DNA from: Lichenibacterium ramalinae
Lineage (GTDB): Bacteria > Pseudomonadota > Alphaproteobacteria > Rhizobiales > Beijerinckiaceae
Direction of reading: 5' to 3'
DNA: 64,000 bases
NCBI RefSeq assembly: GCF_004137085.1
Contig: NZ_QYBC01000002.1
Location: 62,001-126,000, forward strand
The first letter of the stretch is position 1. Each line of letters starts with the position of its first letter. Below are positions 8,921 to 19,479 of this stretch, piece by piece. The position numbers were made by a program, and so were the translations under genes. A model generated the notes under the pieces. It had not been told where the DNA came from. It searched no databases and was given only the letters and a program-made list of their open reading frames with translations.

Positions 8921-10099
8921 ATGCCCGCCCTCAGCCTCGACAGCGCCTCAACCTTGCCGCGGGACGGCACAGCCGGCGCCCTCGCGGGCCGCATCTGGCG
9001 GCCCGACATCGGCGGCCCCGCCGTGGTGGCGGTGCGGGAGGACGGGCTGCACGACATCACGGCGCAGTTCCCGACGATGCGCGACCTCGCCGAAACCCCC
9101 GAACCGGCCCAAGCCCTGCGGGCCGCCGCCGGCGAACCCGTCGGCACCCTCGACGCGGTCCTCGCCAACACGGTGCCGGACGGGCGCGACCCCGGCCGGC
9201 CCTGGCTGCTGGCGCCGGTCGACCTCCAGGCCGTGAAGGCCGCCGGCGTCACCTTCGCGGTGTCGATGCTGGAACGCGTCATCGAGGAGCGGGCGCGCGG
9301 CGACCACGCCGCGGCGGCCGGCATCCGGGCCGAGATCGTGGCGCTGGTCGGCGAGGACTTCTCGAAGCTCCGCCCCGGCTCCGACAAGGCCATGCGGCTC
9401 AAGGCGGCGCTGATCGCGCGCGGCGCCTGGTCGCAATATCTCGAGGTCGGCATCGGCCCCGACGCCGAGATCTTCACCAAGGCGCAGCCCATGGCGGCCG
9501 TCGGCACGGGCGCCGACGCCGGCCTGCACCCCTCCTCCGCCTGGAACAACCCCGAGCCCGAGGCCGTGCTGGTCGTGGCCTCGGACGGGCGGATCGTCGG
9601 CGCCACGCTCGGCAACGACGTCAACCTGCGCGACGTCGAGGGCCGCTCGGCGCTGCTGCTGGGCAAGGCCAAGGACAACAACGCGTCCTGCGCGCTCGGC
9701 CCGTTCCTGCGCTTGTTCGACCCCACCTTCACGCTCGACCACCTGCGCGCCATGGAGATCGCCCTGACGGTGGAGGGGCCGGAGGGCTACAGGCTCGACG
9801 GCGGCTCCTCGATGAGCAAGATCAGCCGCGACCCCGCCGACCTCGCCGCCGAGATGATCGGCCGGAACCACCAATATCCCGACGGGGCCGTGCTGTTCCT
9901 CGGCACGCTCTTCGCACCCGTCGAGGATCGCGCGGCACCCGGCCAGGGCTTCACCCACGCGGTCGGCGACATCGTCACGGTGGCGGCCCCCGAGCTCGGC
10001 AGCCTGCGCAACCGCATGAAGCTTTGCGCCGATTGTCCGCCCTGGACCTACGGCACCAGCCACCTCATGCGCCACCTGGCGGGCCGCGGCGTCCTGTGA
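8921..10099 (+). CDS. Fumarylacetoacetate hydrolase family protein (AraD1-like)
   Basis: 392 residues, longer than the minimal FAH domain (about 280), as in the group annotated as 2-keto-3-deoxy-L-arabonate dehydratase-like or FAH-family proteins. FAH features visible are the EVGIGPDAEIFTKAQPM region around 180-197, NPEPEAVLVV around 208-217 and GATLGNDVNLRDVEG around 227-241, which carry the acidic ligands for the divalent metal. The following gene, 38 bp downstream, is a PfkB sugar kinase, so a role in breakdown of a sugar acid (keto-deoxy acid chemistry) is plausible but unproven. The 147 bp before it hold no gene. Confidence 0.82.
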   Translation: MPALSLDSASTLPRDGTAGALAGRIWRPDIGGPAVVAVREDGLHDITAQFPTMRDLAETPEPAQALRAAAGEPVGTLDAVLANTVPDGRDPGRPWLLAPVDLQAVKAAGVTFAVSMLERVIEERARGDHAAAAGIRAEIVALVGEDFSKLRPGSDKAMRLKAALIARGAWSQYLEVGIGPDAEIFTKAQPMAAVGTGADAGLHPSSAWNNPEPEAVLVVASDGRIVGATLGNDVNLRDVEGRSALLLGKAKDNNASCALGPFLRLFDPTFTLDHLRAMEIALTVEGPEGYRLDGGSSMSKISRDPADLAAEMIGRNHQYPDGAVLFLGTLFAPVEDRAAPGQGFTHAVGDIVTVAAPELGSLRNRMKLCADCPPWTYGTSHLMRHLAGRGVL

Positions 10100-10137
10100 C
10101 GCCCGGCCAGCCCCGACAGCCCACGTCCGGAGGACCC

Positions 10138-11082
10138 ATGGCGAACGACGGTCTCGTGCTCGTATCGGGCGAAGCCCTGGTCGACCTCATCCCCAAGGGC
10201 GACACCACCTATGAAGCGGTGCTGGGCGGCTCGCCGTTCAACACCGCCATCGGCCTCGGGCGGCTCGGCGTGCCGACCGGCTATGCCGGCCGCCTGTCGA
10301 GCGACGCCATGGGCGACGACATGCTCCGGGAACTCGGGGCCTCCGGCGTCGATGCGGGCTTCTCGCTGGTGGATCCGCGCCCCTCCCCCCTCGCCTTCGT
10401 GACGCGCGGCACCGCCGCGACGGGCTCGCGCTATAGCTTCTACCTCGGCGCCACCGCCTATGACGGTCCCTCGCCGCTGGCGGCGGATTGGTCCAGGACC
10501 GCCGCCCACCTCCACATCGGCTCCTTCTCGGCGACCGACGGCGCGCTGGGCGAGGCGGCCCTCGCGGCGCTGCAGGGCGCGGGCGGACGCGCCACCACGA
10601 GCTACGACCCCAACATCCGGCCCTTCGTGGTGCCGCCGCGGGCCGAAACGCTGCCCATGGTCGAGGCCCGGGTGAGGCTCTCCACCTACGTCAAGGCCAG
10701 CGAGGAGGACTTCGACTGGCTCTACCCCGGCACGCCGCCCTCGGAAACGGCGGCCCGCTGGGCCGGCCTCGGCCCGAAGCTCGTTGTCATGACGCGCGGC
10801 GGTTCGGGCGCCGAGGCGCATTTCCGCGGCGAGCGGATCGTGCAGCCGGCCCCGGCGATCGACGTCGTCGACACGGTCGGGGCGGGCGACAGCTTCATGG
10901 CGGCGCTGCTCGCCGCCATGGCGCGGGACGGGGCGCTCGGGGGCAGCGGGCGCGAGCCGGGCGAGGGGGAGGTCGGCCGCTGGCTGCTCTTCGCCATCGC
11001 GGCCGCCGCCATCACCTGCACGCGGCAGGGCGCCCAGCCGCCGACGCGCGCCGAGGTCGACAGGGTGCTGGGCCAAGGCTGA
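10138..11082 (+). CDS. PfkB-family carbohydrate kinase
   Basis: 314 residues, the normal ribokinase-family length. The N-terminal substrate part has GGSPFNTAIGLGRLG at about 30-44 (PfkB signature 1). The C-terminal ATP and catalytic motif DTVGAGDSF is at 245-253, with D251 as the expected catalytic base. A strong GGAGGA ribosome-binding site precedes ATG 10138. It follows the FAH gene closely and probably forms an operon with it. Fructokinase, 2-keto-3-deoxygluconate kinase or a related sugar kinase are all possible. Confidence 0.88.
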   Translation: MANDGLVLVSGEALVDLIPKGDTTYEAVLGGSPFNTAIGLGRLGVPTGYAGRLSSDAMGDDMLRELGASGVDAGFSLVDPRPSPLAFVTRGTAATGSRYSFYLGATAYDGPSPLAADWSRTAAHLHIGSFSATDGALGEAALAALQGAGGRATTSYDPNIRPFVVPPRAETLPMVEARVRLSTYVKASEEDFDWLYPGTPPSETAARWAGLGPKLVVMTRGGSGAEAHFRGERIVQPAPAIDVVDTVGAGDSFMAALLAAMARDGALGGSGREPGEGEVGRWLLFAIAAAAITCTRQGAQPPTRAEVDRVLGQG

Positions 11083-11127
11083 CGGCAGCACCCGCGGCGG
11101 CAGCACCCGCAGCGGCAGCACCCGTGG
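11083..11127 (+). repeat. 15-bp tandem repeat, 3 copies
   Basis: Three consecutive 15-base units beginning cggcagcacccg and differing only in the last three bases (cgg, cag, tgg). They start directly after the stop codon of the PfkB kinase gene. The unit is a multiple of three and could read as codons, but no start or gene context supports translation. Confidence 0.8.
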
Positions 11128-11222
11128 CGGCCGGCCGCGTCGTCGGGCGCATCCTCGCCTCCGCTCGCGTCCCGGCACGGTGTCCCCGATGTCGGGCAGG
11201 AGCCGGTGGATTGAAGGCAGGA

Positions 11223-11248
11223 CCGCCCAGCCCGGCCCGGCTGGGCGG
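11223..11248 (+). terminator. Candidate terminator hairpin downstream of the PfkB kinase
   Basis: A perfect 10-bp GC stem (CCGCCCAGCC at 11223-11232 with GGCTGGGCGG at 11239-11248) and a 6-base loop. There is no following T tract, so it may be a weak or Rho-assisted terminator or a processing hairpin. Confidence 0.4.
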
Positions 11249-11466
11249 AGGCCGTGGAGGGACGATGCGCAGAATGTGCTCAATTCAAAGTTTGAGCTTC
11301 GGGCGCGGGCCGATGCTGCATCGATACTGTCCAGATCGGAAGACTTCGCAACCATAGACTCGGGTCGACTCCGCCCTGACCGCATCTCTAGTTGTTTCTT
11401 CACGCCCCGCCCCGATGATGGCGCATCGAAAAGCGCCGACGGCGTTCTGGACGAGAGGAGAGTGCC

Positions 11467-11805
11467 GTGCCGAAGAAGACCGCATCCGCGGCGCGACCGA
11501 GGGTGCCGGCGCCGCGCGTCGGCGACAAGCCTGCCGGCAAGGTGGCCCGTGCCGAACTCCGGCATCGCACGAAGCTGCGGGAAGGCCGACTGCTGCGGCT
11601 GGACCGATCGGTGATCGCGGAATGCCTGTTCTACGACATCTCGCTCCACGGCGCCTGCGTGAGACTGCCGGCGGACATCCCGGTGCCCCGCAGGCTGCTG
11701 GTGCTCGACGGCCGTTCGGAAGCCCTGGTCCCGGCCGAGCTGCGCTGGCGCAAGGACTGCCACATCGGCCTCTTCATCACCGACGGGATCGCCGCCTGGG
11801 GCTGA
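11467..11805 (+). CDS. PilZ-domain protein
   Basis: 112 residues. After a basic tail of about 30 residues it has the two c-di-GMP contact motifs of PilZ: R34-x3-R38 (RTKLR) and D57-x-S-x2-G62 (DISLHG). A single-domain PilZ protein of this size normally acts as a c-di-GMP-responsive adaptor for motility, polysaccharide export or a partner enzyme. The start is GTG with a GAGGAGAG ribosome-binding site 5-12 bases upstream. It stands alone between a kinase and the convergent glcF, so the partner cannot be read from context. Confidence 0.82.
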   Translation: MPKKTASAARPRVPAPRVGDKPAGKVARAELRHRTKLREGRLLRLDRSVIAECLFYDISLHGACVRLPADIPVPRRLLVLDGRSEALVPAELRWRKDCHIGLFITDGIAAWG

Positions 11806-11830
11806 CGCATCGGCGGGACGACGGCGCCGG

Positions 11831-13222
11831 TCAGCCCAGCGCCGCCGCCAGCGGGTTCGGCGCCGGCGCATCGGCTTCGGGCGCCGTCACCAGCGCGTCG
11901 GGGATGTCCCAGCCGTGCGGGGCCGGCCCGCCCCGGGCCCAGTCGAGCAGTTCCACCGTGTGGACGACCGGGATGTCGGTGCCGATGCCGATCTGCGTCA
12001 TGCAGCCGATGTTGCCGGCCGCCACCGCCACGGGCGCCAGCTTGGCGATGTTGGCGACCTTCCTGTCCCGGAGCCGGTCGGCGAGTTCGGGCTGCAGCAG
12101 GTTGTAGGTCCCGGCCGAGCCGCAGCAGATGTGGCCTTCCGGCACGTCCCGCACCGCGAAGCCCGCCTCCTTGAGAAGGCGCTTCGGCAGGTCCGTGATC
12201 TTCTGCCCGTGCTGCATCGAGCAGGCGGAATGGTAGGCGAGCGGCCCCTTGAGGGTGCGGAGCGGGGCGGACAGCTCCAGCGTGGCGAGATATTCCGTCA
12301 CGTCCCGGGCGAGCGCCGCCACGCGGGCGGCCTTCTCGGCATAGGCGGGGTCCTGGCGCAGCATGAAGCCGTAGTCCTTCACGGTCGTGCCGCAGCCCGA
12401 CGTGGTGATGAGGATGGCGTCGAGGCCCTCGCCCTCGATCTCGCGCGTCCAGGCGTCGATGTTGGCCTTGGCGGCGGCATGGGCCTCGCCCTCGCGCCCC
12501 ATGTGGTGCACCAGGGCGCCGCAGCAGCCCTCGCCCCGCGGCAGCACCACCTCGACGCCGTGCGCCGTGAGCAGCCGGATGGCCGCCTCGTTGATGGTCG
12601 GCCGCAGGACCTGCTGGGCACAGCCGGTGAGGATCGCCACCCGGCCGCGGCGCCCCCCTCCGGCGGGCGACGCCGTGGCGGCGATCGTGTCGCCCGGGCG
12701 ATACCGCGCCTTCGGCAGCGGCCGCGTCGGCGACAGCTTGAGGCTGGCGGCGAGCCGGGCCCCGAAGCCGGGCAGGCGCGCCACCAGCGGCCCGAAGGGT
12801 CGGCCCAGCCGGGCCGCCATGAGGGCGGCGCGGAACCGGCCGCGGTGCGGCAGCACGCGGGCGTAGAGGTCGCGCAGGCGCCGGTCGGCCGGCGGCCGCA
12901 CGTAGGTGTCCTGGATATGGGCCCGCGCGTGGTCGACGAGGTGCATGTAATGCACGCCCGACGGGCAGGTCGTCATGCAGCTGAGGCACGAGAGGCAGCG
13001 GTCGATGTGCTTGACGACCTCGGGCGTGGCGGGCTTCCCGCCCTCGAGCATGTCCTTGATGAGGTAGATGCGGCCGCGCGGCGAATCGAGTTCGTCCCCG
13101 AGCAGCAGGTAGGTCGGGCAGGTCGCCGTGCAGAAGCCGCAGTGGACGCAGGTCCGCAGGATCTTCTCGGATTCGCGCGTGGCGGCATCGGCGAGGCGGT
13201 CGGGGGCGAAGCGGGTCTGCAT
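11831..13222 (-). CDS. glcF: Glycolate oxidase iron-sulfur subunit GlcF
   Basis: 463 residues. Two N-terminal 4Fe-4S motifs (C25-x2-C28-x2-C31-x3-C35 and C76-x2-C79-x2-C82-x3-C86) are followed by two cysteine-rich CCG domains; GCCGALVHHMG and HICCGSAGTYN are visible. GlcF passes electrons from the GlcD/GlcE flavin subunits during oxidation of glycolate to glyoxylate at the membrane. ATG 13222 begins MQTRFAPDRL, the usual family start; an upstream in-frame ATG adds 59 residues without family character. glcD and glcE are not next to it, which is unusual. Confidence 0.93.
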   Translation of the reverse strand: MQTRFAPDRLADAATRESEKILRTCVHCGFCTATCPTYLLLGDELDSPRGRIYLIKDMLEGGKPATPEVVKHIDRCLSCLSCMTTCPSGVHYMHLVDHARAHIQDTYVRPPADRRLRDLYARVLPHRGRFRAALMAARLGRPFGPLVARLPGFGARLAASLKLSPTRPLPKARYRPGDTIAATASPAGGGRRGRVAILTGCAQQVLRPTINEAAIRLLTAHGVEVVLPRGEGCCGALVHHMGREGEAHAAAKANIDAWTREIEGEGLDAILITTSGCGTTVKDYGFMLRQDPAYAEKAARVAALARDVTEYLATLELSAPLRTLKGPLAYHSACSMQHGQKITDLPKRLLKEAGFAVRDVPEGHICCGSAGTYNLLQPELADRLRDRKVANIAKLAPVAVAAGNIGCMTQIGIGTDIPVVHTVELLDWARGGPAPHGWDIPDALVTAPEADAPAPNPLAAALG

Positions 13223-13470
13223 GGGACGGCCCTTGGCGGCGGGATGCGCTTTGTTTCCCGCGACGCTAGTCCAGATCGGGGCACGGTGGAATCGCGACAT
13301 GACGCGGCCCGCCGAACATATGACGCATGGCGGCGCCCCGCCCGCGGTTGCGCGCCCCCCGCCGATGTGGTTTTGAAAGAAGCGCGGGCCCGTCGACACA
13401 CGACGCCGGTGGACCCCGTGCGAGCCGCTTCGGCAACGTACCGGGTGCGGCGAAAGGGAGCGGCGATTCG

Positions 13471-16078
<2,608 letters not shown>

Positions 16079-16084
16079 CCCCGC

Positions 16085-16120
16085 GGCCGGGATGCCCTTC
16101 CTCGCGAAGGCGTCCCGGCC
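16085..16120 (+). terminator. Hairpin between ctaD and ctaB
   Basis: Stem of about 14 pairs (GCCGGGATGCC with GGCGTCCCGGC, one G-T wobble, one bulged C and two further A-T pairs) around a 7-base loop, starting 6 bases after the ctaD stop. No T tract follows. It could partly terminate transcription or protect the 3' end of the highly expressed coxB-ctaD message. Confidence 0.5.
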
Positions 16121-16198
16121 CCGGCGGCGCGGATGCGCCGAAACGCCTGGGAACTTCGGCGAGAACCGAACCGTCCCGCTTGCATGGATGCTGACCGC

Positions 16199-17143
16199 AT
16201 GACGATGTTGACCGAGCCGGCCGGCCGCTCCGACGGAGCCCTCGCCGGCTCGCTCGCCCTTCCCGGCGACTATTGGGAGCTGCTGAAGCCCCGCGTCATG
16301 TCGCTGGTGGTCTTCACGGCTCTGGCCGGGCTCGTCGTGGCACCCGGCCACGTCCATCCCGTGGTGGCGCTGGTCAGCCTGCTCGCCACGGCCGTCGGGG
16401 CCGGCGCCTCGGGCGCGCTGAACATGGCCTACGAGGCCGATGTCGACGCCCTGATGAAGCGCACCAGCGGGCGGCCGATCCCGACCGGCCGGGTCACGTC
16501 GGGCGAAGCCTATGCGTTCGGCGGCGTCCTGTCGGTCGTCTCGGTGATGATGATCGGCATCGCGGCCAACTGGCTCTCGGCCGCGCTGCTGGCCTTCACC
16601 ATCGTCTTCTACGCGCTGATCTACACGGTGTGGCTCAAGCGGGCGACGCCGCAGAACATCGTGATCGGCGGCGCCGCCGGCGCCCTGCCGCCGATGATCG
16701 GCTATGCGATCGTCACCAACAGCGTGACGCTGGACAGCTTCATCCTGTTCGCCATCATCTTCGTGTGGACGCCGCCGCATTTCTGGGCCCTGGCGTTGCT
16801 GAAGTCGGAGGACTACGCGAAGGCCGGTATCCCCATGATGCCCATCGCCAAGGGCACGGCCCGCACCCGGCTGGAGATCCTGCTCTACACGATCGTGCTG
16901 GTCCCGCTGGCGATGATGCCCTGGGTCACGGGGCTGGCCGGTGCCGTCTATGGCGCGGTGGCGCTGGTCAGCGGCGCCGTCATGATGTGGCTGGCCTGGC
17001 GCTGCTACAGCGTAAGGGTGGGGCCGGAGGCCGACAAGGCGGCGCGCAACCTGTTCGCCTTCTCGATCCTGTACCTGTTCCTGCTCTTCGCCGTGCTGCT
17101 CGCCGAACGCGGCCTGGCACTGGCCGCCCACCTCGGCCTGTGA
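16199..17143 (+). CDS. ctaB: Protoheme IX farnesyltransferase (heme O synthase)
   Basis: 314 residues, polytopic membrane prenyltransferase of the UbiA superfamily that adds a farnesyl group to heme b to make heme o for the oxidase. The first Asp-rich motif N-x3-D-x3-D (NMAYEADVD) lies near 78-86, and the second conserved loop ([20 protein letters not shown]) near 141-160. ATG 16199 is used; ATG 16184 is also in frame (5 residues more). Third gene of the oxidase block. Confidence 0.95.
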   Translation: MTMLTEPAGRSDGALAGSLALPGDYWELLKPRVMSLVVFTALAGLVVAPGHVHPVVALVSLLATAVGAGASGALNMAYEADVDALMKRTSGRPIPTGRVTSGEAYAFGGVLSVVSVMMIGIAANWLSAALLAFTIVFYALIYTVWLKRATPQNIVIGGAAGALPPMIGYAIVTNSVTLDSFILFAIIFVWTPPHFWALALLKSEDYAKAGIPMMPIAKGTARTRLEILLYTIVLVPLAMMPWVTGLAGAVYGAVALVSGAVMMWLAWRCYSVRVGPEADKAARNLFAFSILYLFLLFAVLLAERGLALAAHLGL

Positions 17144-17147
17144 CGCC

Positions 17148-17312
17148 GTGGCCGTCCCGAAGGATCGCGGCATCGTCCTGTCGCCGGCCCAGCAGCGCAG
17201 CCGGCGGGCCCGCAACGTCGCCATCGGTCTCATCATCGGACTGCTCGTGATGATCGTCTACGCCCTCACCATCGCCAAGCTCGGCAGCCATGTCGGCGAC
17301 AGGGCGCTGTAG
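17148..17312 (+). CDS. coxF: Small membrane protein of the cytochrome oxidase cluster (CoxF-like)
   Basis: 54 residues with a GTG start 4 bases after the ctaB stop. A basic N-terminus (AQQRSRRARN) precedes one membrane helix (VAIGLIIGLLVMIVYALTIA, about 25-44). Its place exactly between ctaB and ctaG, its size and its single-helix layout match the small CoxF-type protein found in alphaproteobacterial oxidase operons. The function is not established; an assembly or stability role is inferred from synteny. The codon pattern and tight fit (one base to the ctaG GTG) support it as real. Confidence 0.8.
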   Translation: MAVPKDRGIVLSPAQQRSRRARNVAIGLIIGLLVMIVYALTIAKLGSHVGDRAL

Positions 17313-17313
17313 C

Positions 17314-17925
17314 GTGACCGACCCCAACGCCATCCCCCGCGCCGCCCACCACCGCCGCACCGCCCTGGCGGTGTTCGGTATGGCGGTCGTGATGCTGGGC
17401 CTCGCCTATGCGGCCGTGCCGCTGTACCGCGTCTTCTGCCGGGCGACGGGCTACGGCGGCACGCCGCAGGTCGCCACCGCCGCGCCGGCGGCGCGTGGGG
17501 CCCGCACCCTGAACGTGCGCTTCGACGCCAACGTGGCGCCCGGCCTGCCCTGGAAGTTCGAGCCCGAGACGCCCGAGATGACGGTCCGCACCGGGCAGAC
17601 CGTGACGGTGTTCTTCAAGGTCCGCAGCACTGCGGCGCGCGACACCGCCGCCAACGCGCAGTACAACATCACGCCCGACATCGGCGGGTTCTATTTCAAC
17701 AAGATCGCCTGCTTCTGCTTCGACGAGCAGCACCTCGGGCCGAACGAGACGGCGGAACTGCCGGTCGTGTTCTTCCTCGACCCGAAGCTCGAAGCCGACC
17801 CGACCATGGCGGACGTGCAGAGCCTGACGTTGAGCTACACGTTCTTCGCCGCCAAGGCCGGTGCGACTGCCGCCAAGGCGGCCGCGAACGCAGCCCCCGA
17901 CGCGACGCCACCCCGCAAGCTGTGA
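17314..17925 (+). CDS. ctaG: Cytochrome c oxidase assembly protein CtaG (Cox11)
   Basis: 203 residues. One N-terminal membrane helix (about 19-36) leads to a periplasmic immunoglobulin-like domain that delivers copper to the CuB centre of subunit I. Family marks: the VPLYRVFCRATGYGG segment just after the helix and the copper-binding KIACFCFDEQ motif (Cys-x-Cys). I start at GTG 17314, one base after the coxF stop; an ATG at 17290 would add 8 residues and overlap coxF. Confidence 0.95.
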   Translation: MTDPNAIPRAAHHRRTALAVFGMAVVMLGLAYAAVPLYRVFCRATGYGGTPQVATAAPAARGARTLNVRFDANVAPGLPWKFEPETPEMTVRTGQTVTVFFKVRSTAARDTAANAQYNITPDIGGFYFNKIACFCFDEQHLGPNETAELPVVFFLDPKLEADPTMADVQSLTLSYTFFAAKAGATAAKAAANAAPDATPPRKL

Positions 17926-18168
17926 TCCACCCCGCGGCCCCGTCCCGGCCGTGATCTCAGGCCGGCACGGCGTCCATTCCGCGCCGCAGGGCCGTTGCCG
18001 CAGGCGGAAGGCCCGGCTAAGATCCAGCCGCAAGCGAACGTCGGCATCAGCGTGCGGCAGGCGGTGGCCGGCCCACGTGAGCTCTCAAATGCGGGCCTGT
18101 CCACAGGCTCTAGACCGGCGATGATGGACGAGGCGGCCCCTGGCGGGCGCACCCGAGGGGAAGACGCG
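17926..18168 (+). other. 243-bp gap inside the oxidase block
   Basis: No gene is supported. It ends with a GAGGGGAAG ribosome-binding site for ctaE. I see no clear promoter or hairpin, but the length suggests ctaE may have its own transcription start. Confidence 0.4.
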
Positions 18169-19038
18169 ATGGCCGACGGACACGCCAAGCCGAATCACGA
18201 CTATCACATCCTGCCGCTGAGCCCCTGGCCCTTCACGGGCTCGCTCAGCGCCTTCGTGATGGCGATCGGCGGCATCGCCTGGATGAAGCACATGCCGCTT
18301 CTCGGGGCGCCCATCGGCCCCTACGTCTTCGGTGCGGGCCTGCTCGGCGTGCTCTACACCATGCTGTCCTGGTGGAGCGACGTCATCCAGGAAGCCAAGC
18401 AGGGCGACCACACCCGCGTCGTGCAGATCTCGCTGCGCTACGGCATGATCCTGTTCATCGCCTCCGAGGTGATGTTCTTCGTCGCCTGGTTCTGGGCCTA
18501 TTTCGACGTCAGCCTGTTTCCCGGCTTCGCCCGCCAGTTCCTCCGGACCGAGTTCACCGGCGGGCACTGGCCGCCGAAGGGCGTCTCGACCATCGACGCC
18601 TTCCACCTGCCGCTGTTCAACACGCTGATCCTGCTGACGTCGGGCACCACCATCACCTGGGCCCACCACGCCATGCTGCTCGGCGACCGGGCCTCGGTGA
18701 AGCGCGCGCTCGTGCTCACCGTGCTGCTCGGCCTGCTCTTCACCGGCGTGCAGGTGTCCGAATACATGGATGCGCCGTTCGCGTTCCACAACAACGTCTA
18801 CGGCTCGACCTTCTTCATGGCCACGGGCTTCCACGGCTTCCACGTCATCATCGGGACGATCTTCCTCGCCATCTGCCTGATGCGCGCCAATGCCGGGCAA
18901 TATACGCCGCGCCGGCACCTCGGCTTCGAGTTCGCCGCCTGGTACTGGCACTTCGTCGACGTCGTGTGGCTGTTCCTGTTCGTCGCCATCTACGTCTGGG
19001 GGTCGTGGGGCGTCGCCACGACCGGCGCGGCGGGCTGA
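18169..19038 (+). CDS. ctaE: Cytochrome c oxidase subunit III
   Basis: 289 residues, seven membrane helices, non-catalytic subunit that stabilises the oxidase core and proton uptake. Typical features: the N-terminal HDYHILPLSPWPFTGS, the SEVMFFVAWFWAYF segment, and the final AAWYWHFVDVVWLFLF helix. The start is supported by GAGGGGAAG 7-15 bases upstream. It is followed by the DUF983 and SURF1 genes. Confidence 0.96.
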   Translation: MADGHAKPNHDYHILPLSPWPFTGSLSAFVMAIGGIAWMKHMPLLGAPIGPYVFGAGLLGVLYTMLSWWSDVIQEAKQGDHTRVVQISLRYGMILFIASEVMFFVAWFWAYFDVSLFPGFARQFLRTEFTGGHWPPKGVSTIDAFHLPLFNTLILLTSGTTITWAHHAMLLGDRASVKRALVLTVLLGLLFTGVQVSEYMDAPFAFHNNVYGSTFFMATGFHGFHVIIGTIFLAICLMRANAGQYTPRRHLGFEFAAWYWHFVDVVWLFLFVAIYVWGSWGVATTGAAG

Positions 19039-19104
19039 GCCCCGGCCGGCGCATCCGCGACGACGGGCGGCGCGCCGTGTCGTCGAACCCGGGGGCTCTT
19101 CGCC

Positions 19105-19479
19105 ATGACGATCGGTGACGGTGCTGCGGTGTCGCCGGCCTCGGCCGCCATGGCGGGGCGCTGTCCGCGTTGCGGGCGGGGACGCCTGTTCCGCAGTTTC
19201 CTCGACATCGCCGAGCGCTGCGATGCCTGCGGCCTGTCCTACGCCTTCGCCGATGCCGGGGACGGGCCGGCCGTGTTCGTCTCCTTCGCGGCCCTCATCG
19301 TCGTCGTCGCCCTGGCCCTGGTGATCGATGCCGCCTACGAGCCCCCGATATGGCTGCTGATGCTCATCATCCTGCCGCTGGTGCCCATCCTGTGCCTGGG
19401 GATGCTGCGGCCCATCAAGGGCCTGATGATCGGGCTGCAATATCGCAACAAGGCCGGCCAGGGTCGGATCGGGCTTTGA
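19105..19479 (+). CDS. DUF983 membrane protein
   Basis: 124 residues. A zinc-ribbon-like segment (CPRCGRGRLF near residue 20 and CDACGLSY near 39) precedes two membrane helices. DUF983 proteins are a constant companion of oxidase subunit III genes in alphaproteobacteria and are presumed to help oxidase assembly, though their activity is not known. Its stop overlaps the presumed SURF1 start by 4 bases (TTGA). Confidence 0.88.
   Translation: MTIGDGAAVSPASAAMAGRCPRCGRGRLFRSFLDIAERCDACGLSYAFADAGDGPAVFVSFAALIVVVALALVIDAAYEPPIWLLMLIILPLVPILCLGMLRPIKGLMIGLQYRNKAGQGRIGL

Larger units (their letters stand above)
11083..11466 (+). other. 384-bp intergenic stretch with repeats and two hairpins
   Basis: No gene is supported here. 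It begins with a 15-bp unit (cggcagcacccgNNg) repeated three times at 11083-11127. A strong hairpin follows at 11223-11248, then a short inverted repeat (GCTCAA / TTGAGC) at 11278-11297 in a locally AT-richer patch, and a GAGGAGAG ribosome-binding site for the PilZ gene at the end. The promoter of the PilZ gene is most likely in the second half. Confidence 0.6.

Noticed and set aside
16150-16175. A GGAAC-N17-CGTC sequence before ctaB as an EcfG promoter
   Set aside because: The -10 element is a mismatch and the gene is in a housekeeping operon. The sites at nepR/phyR are much better.
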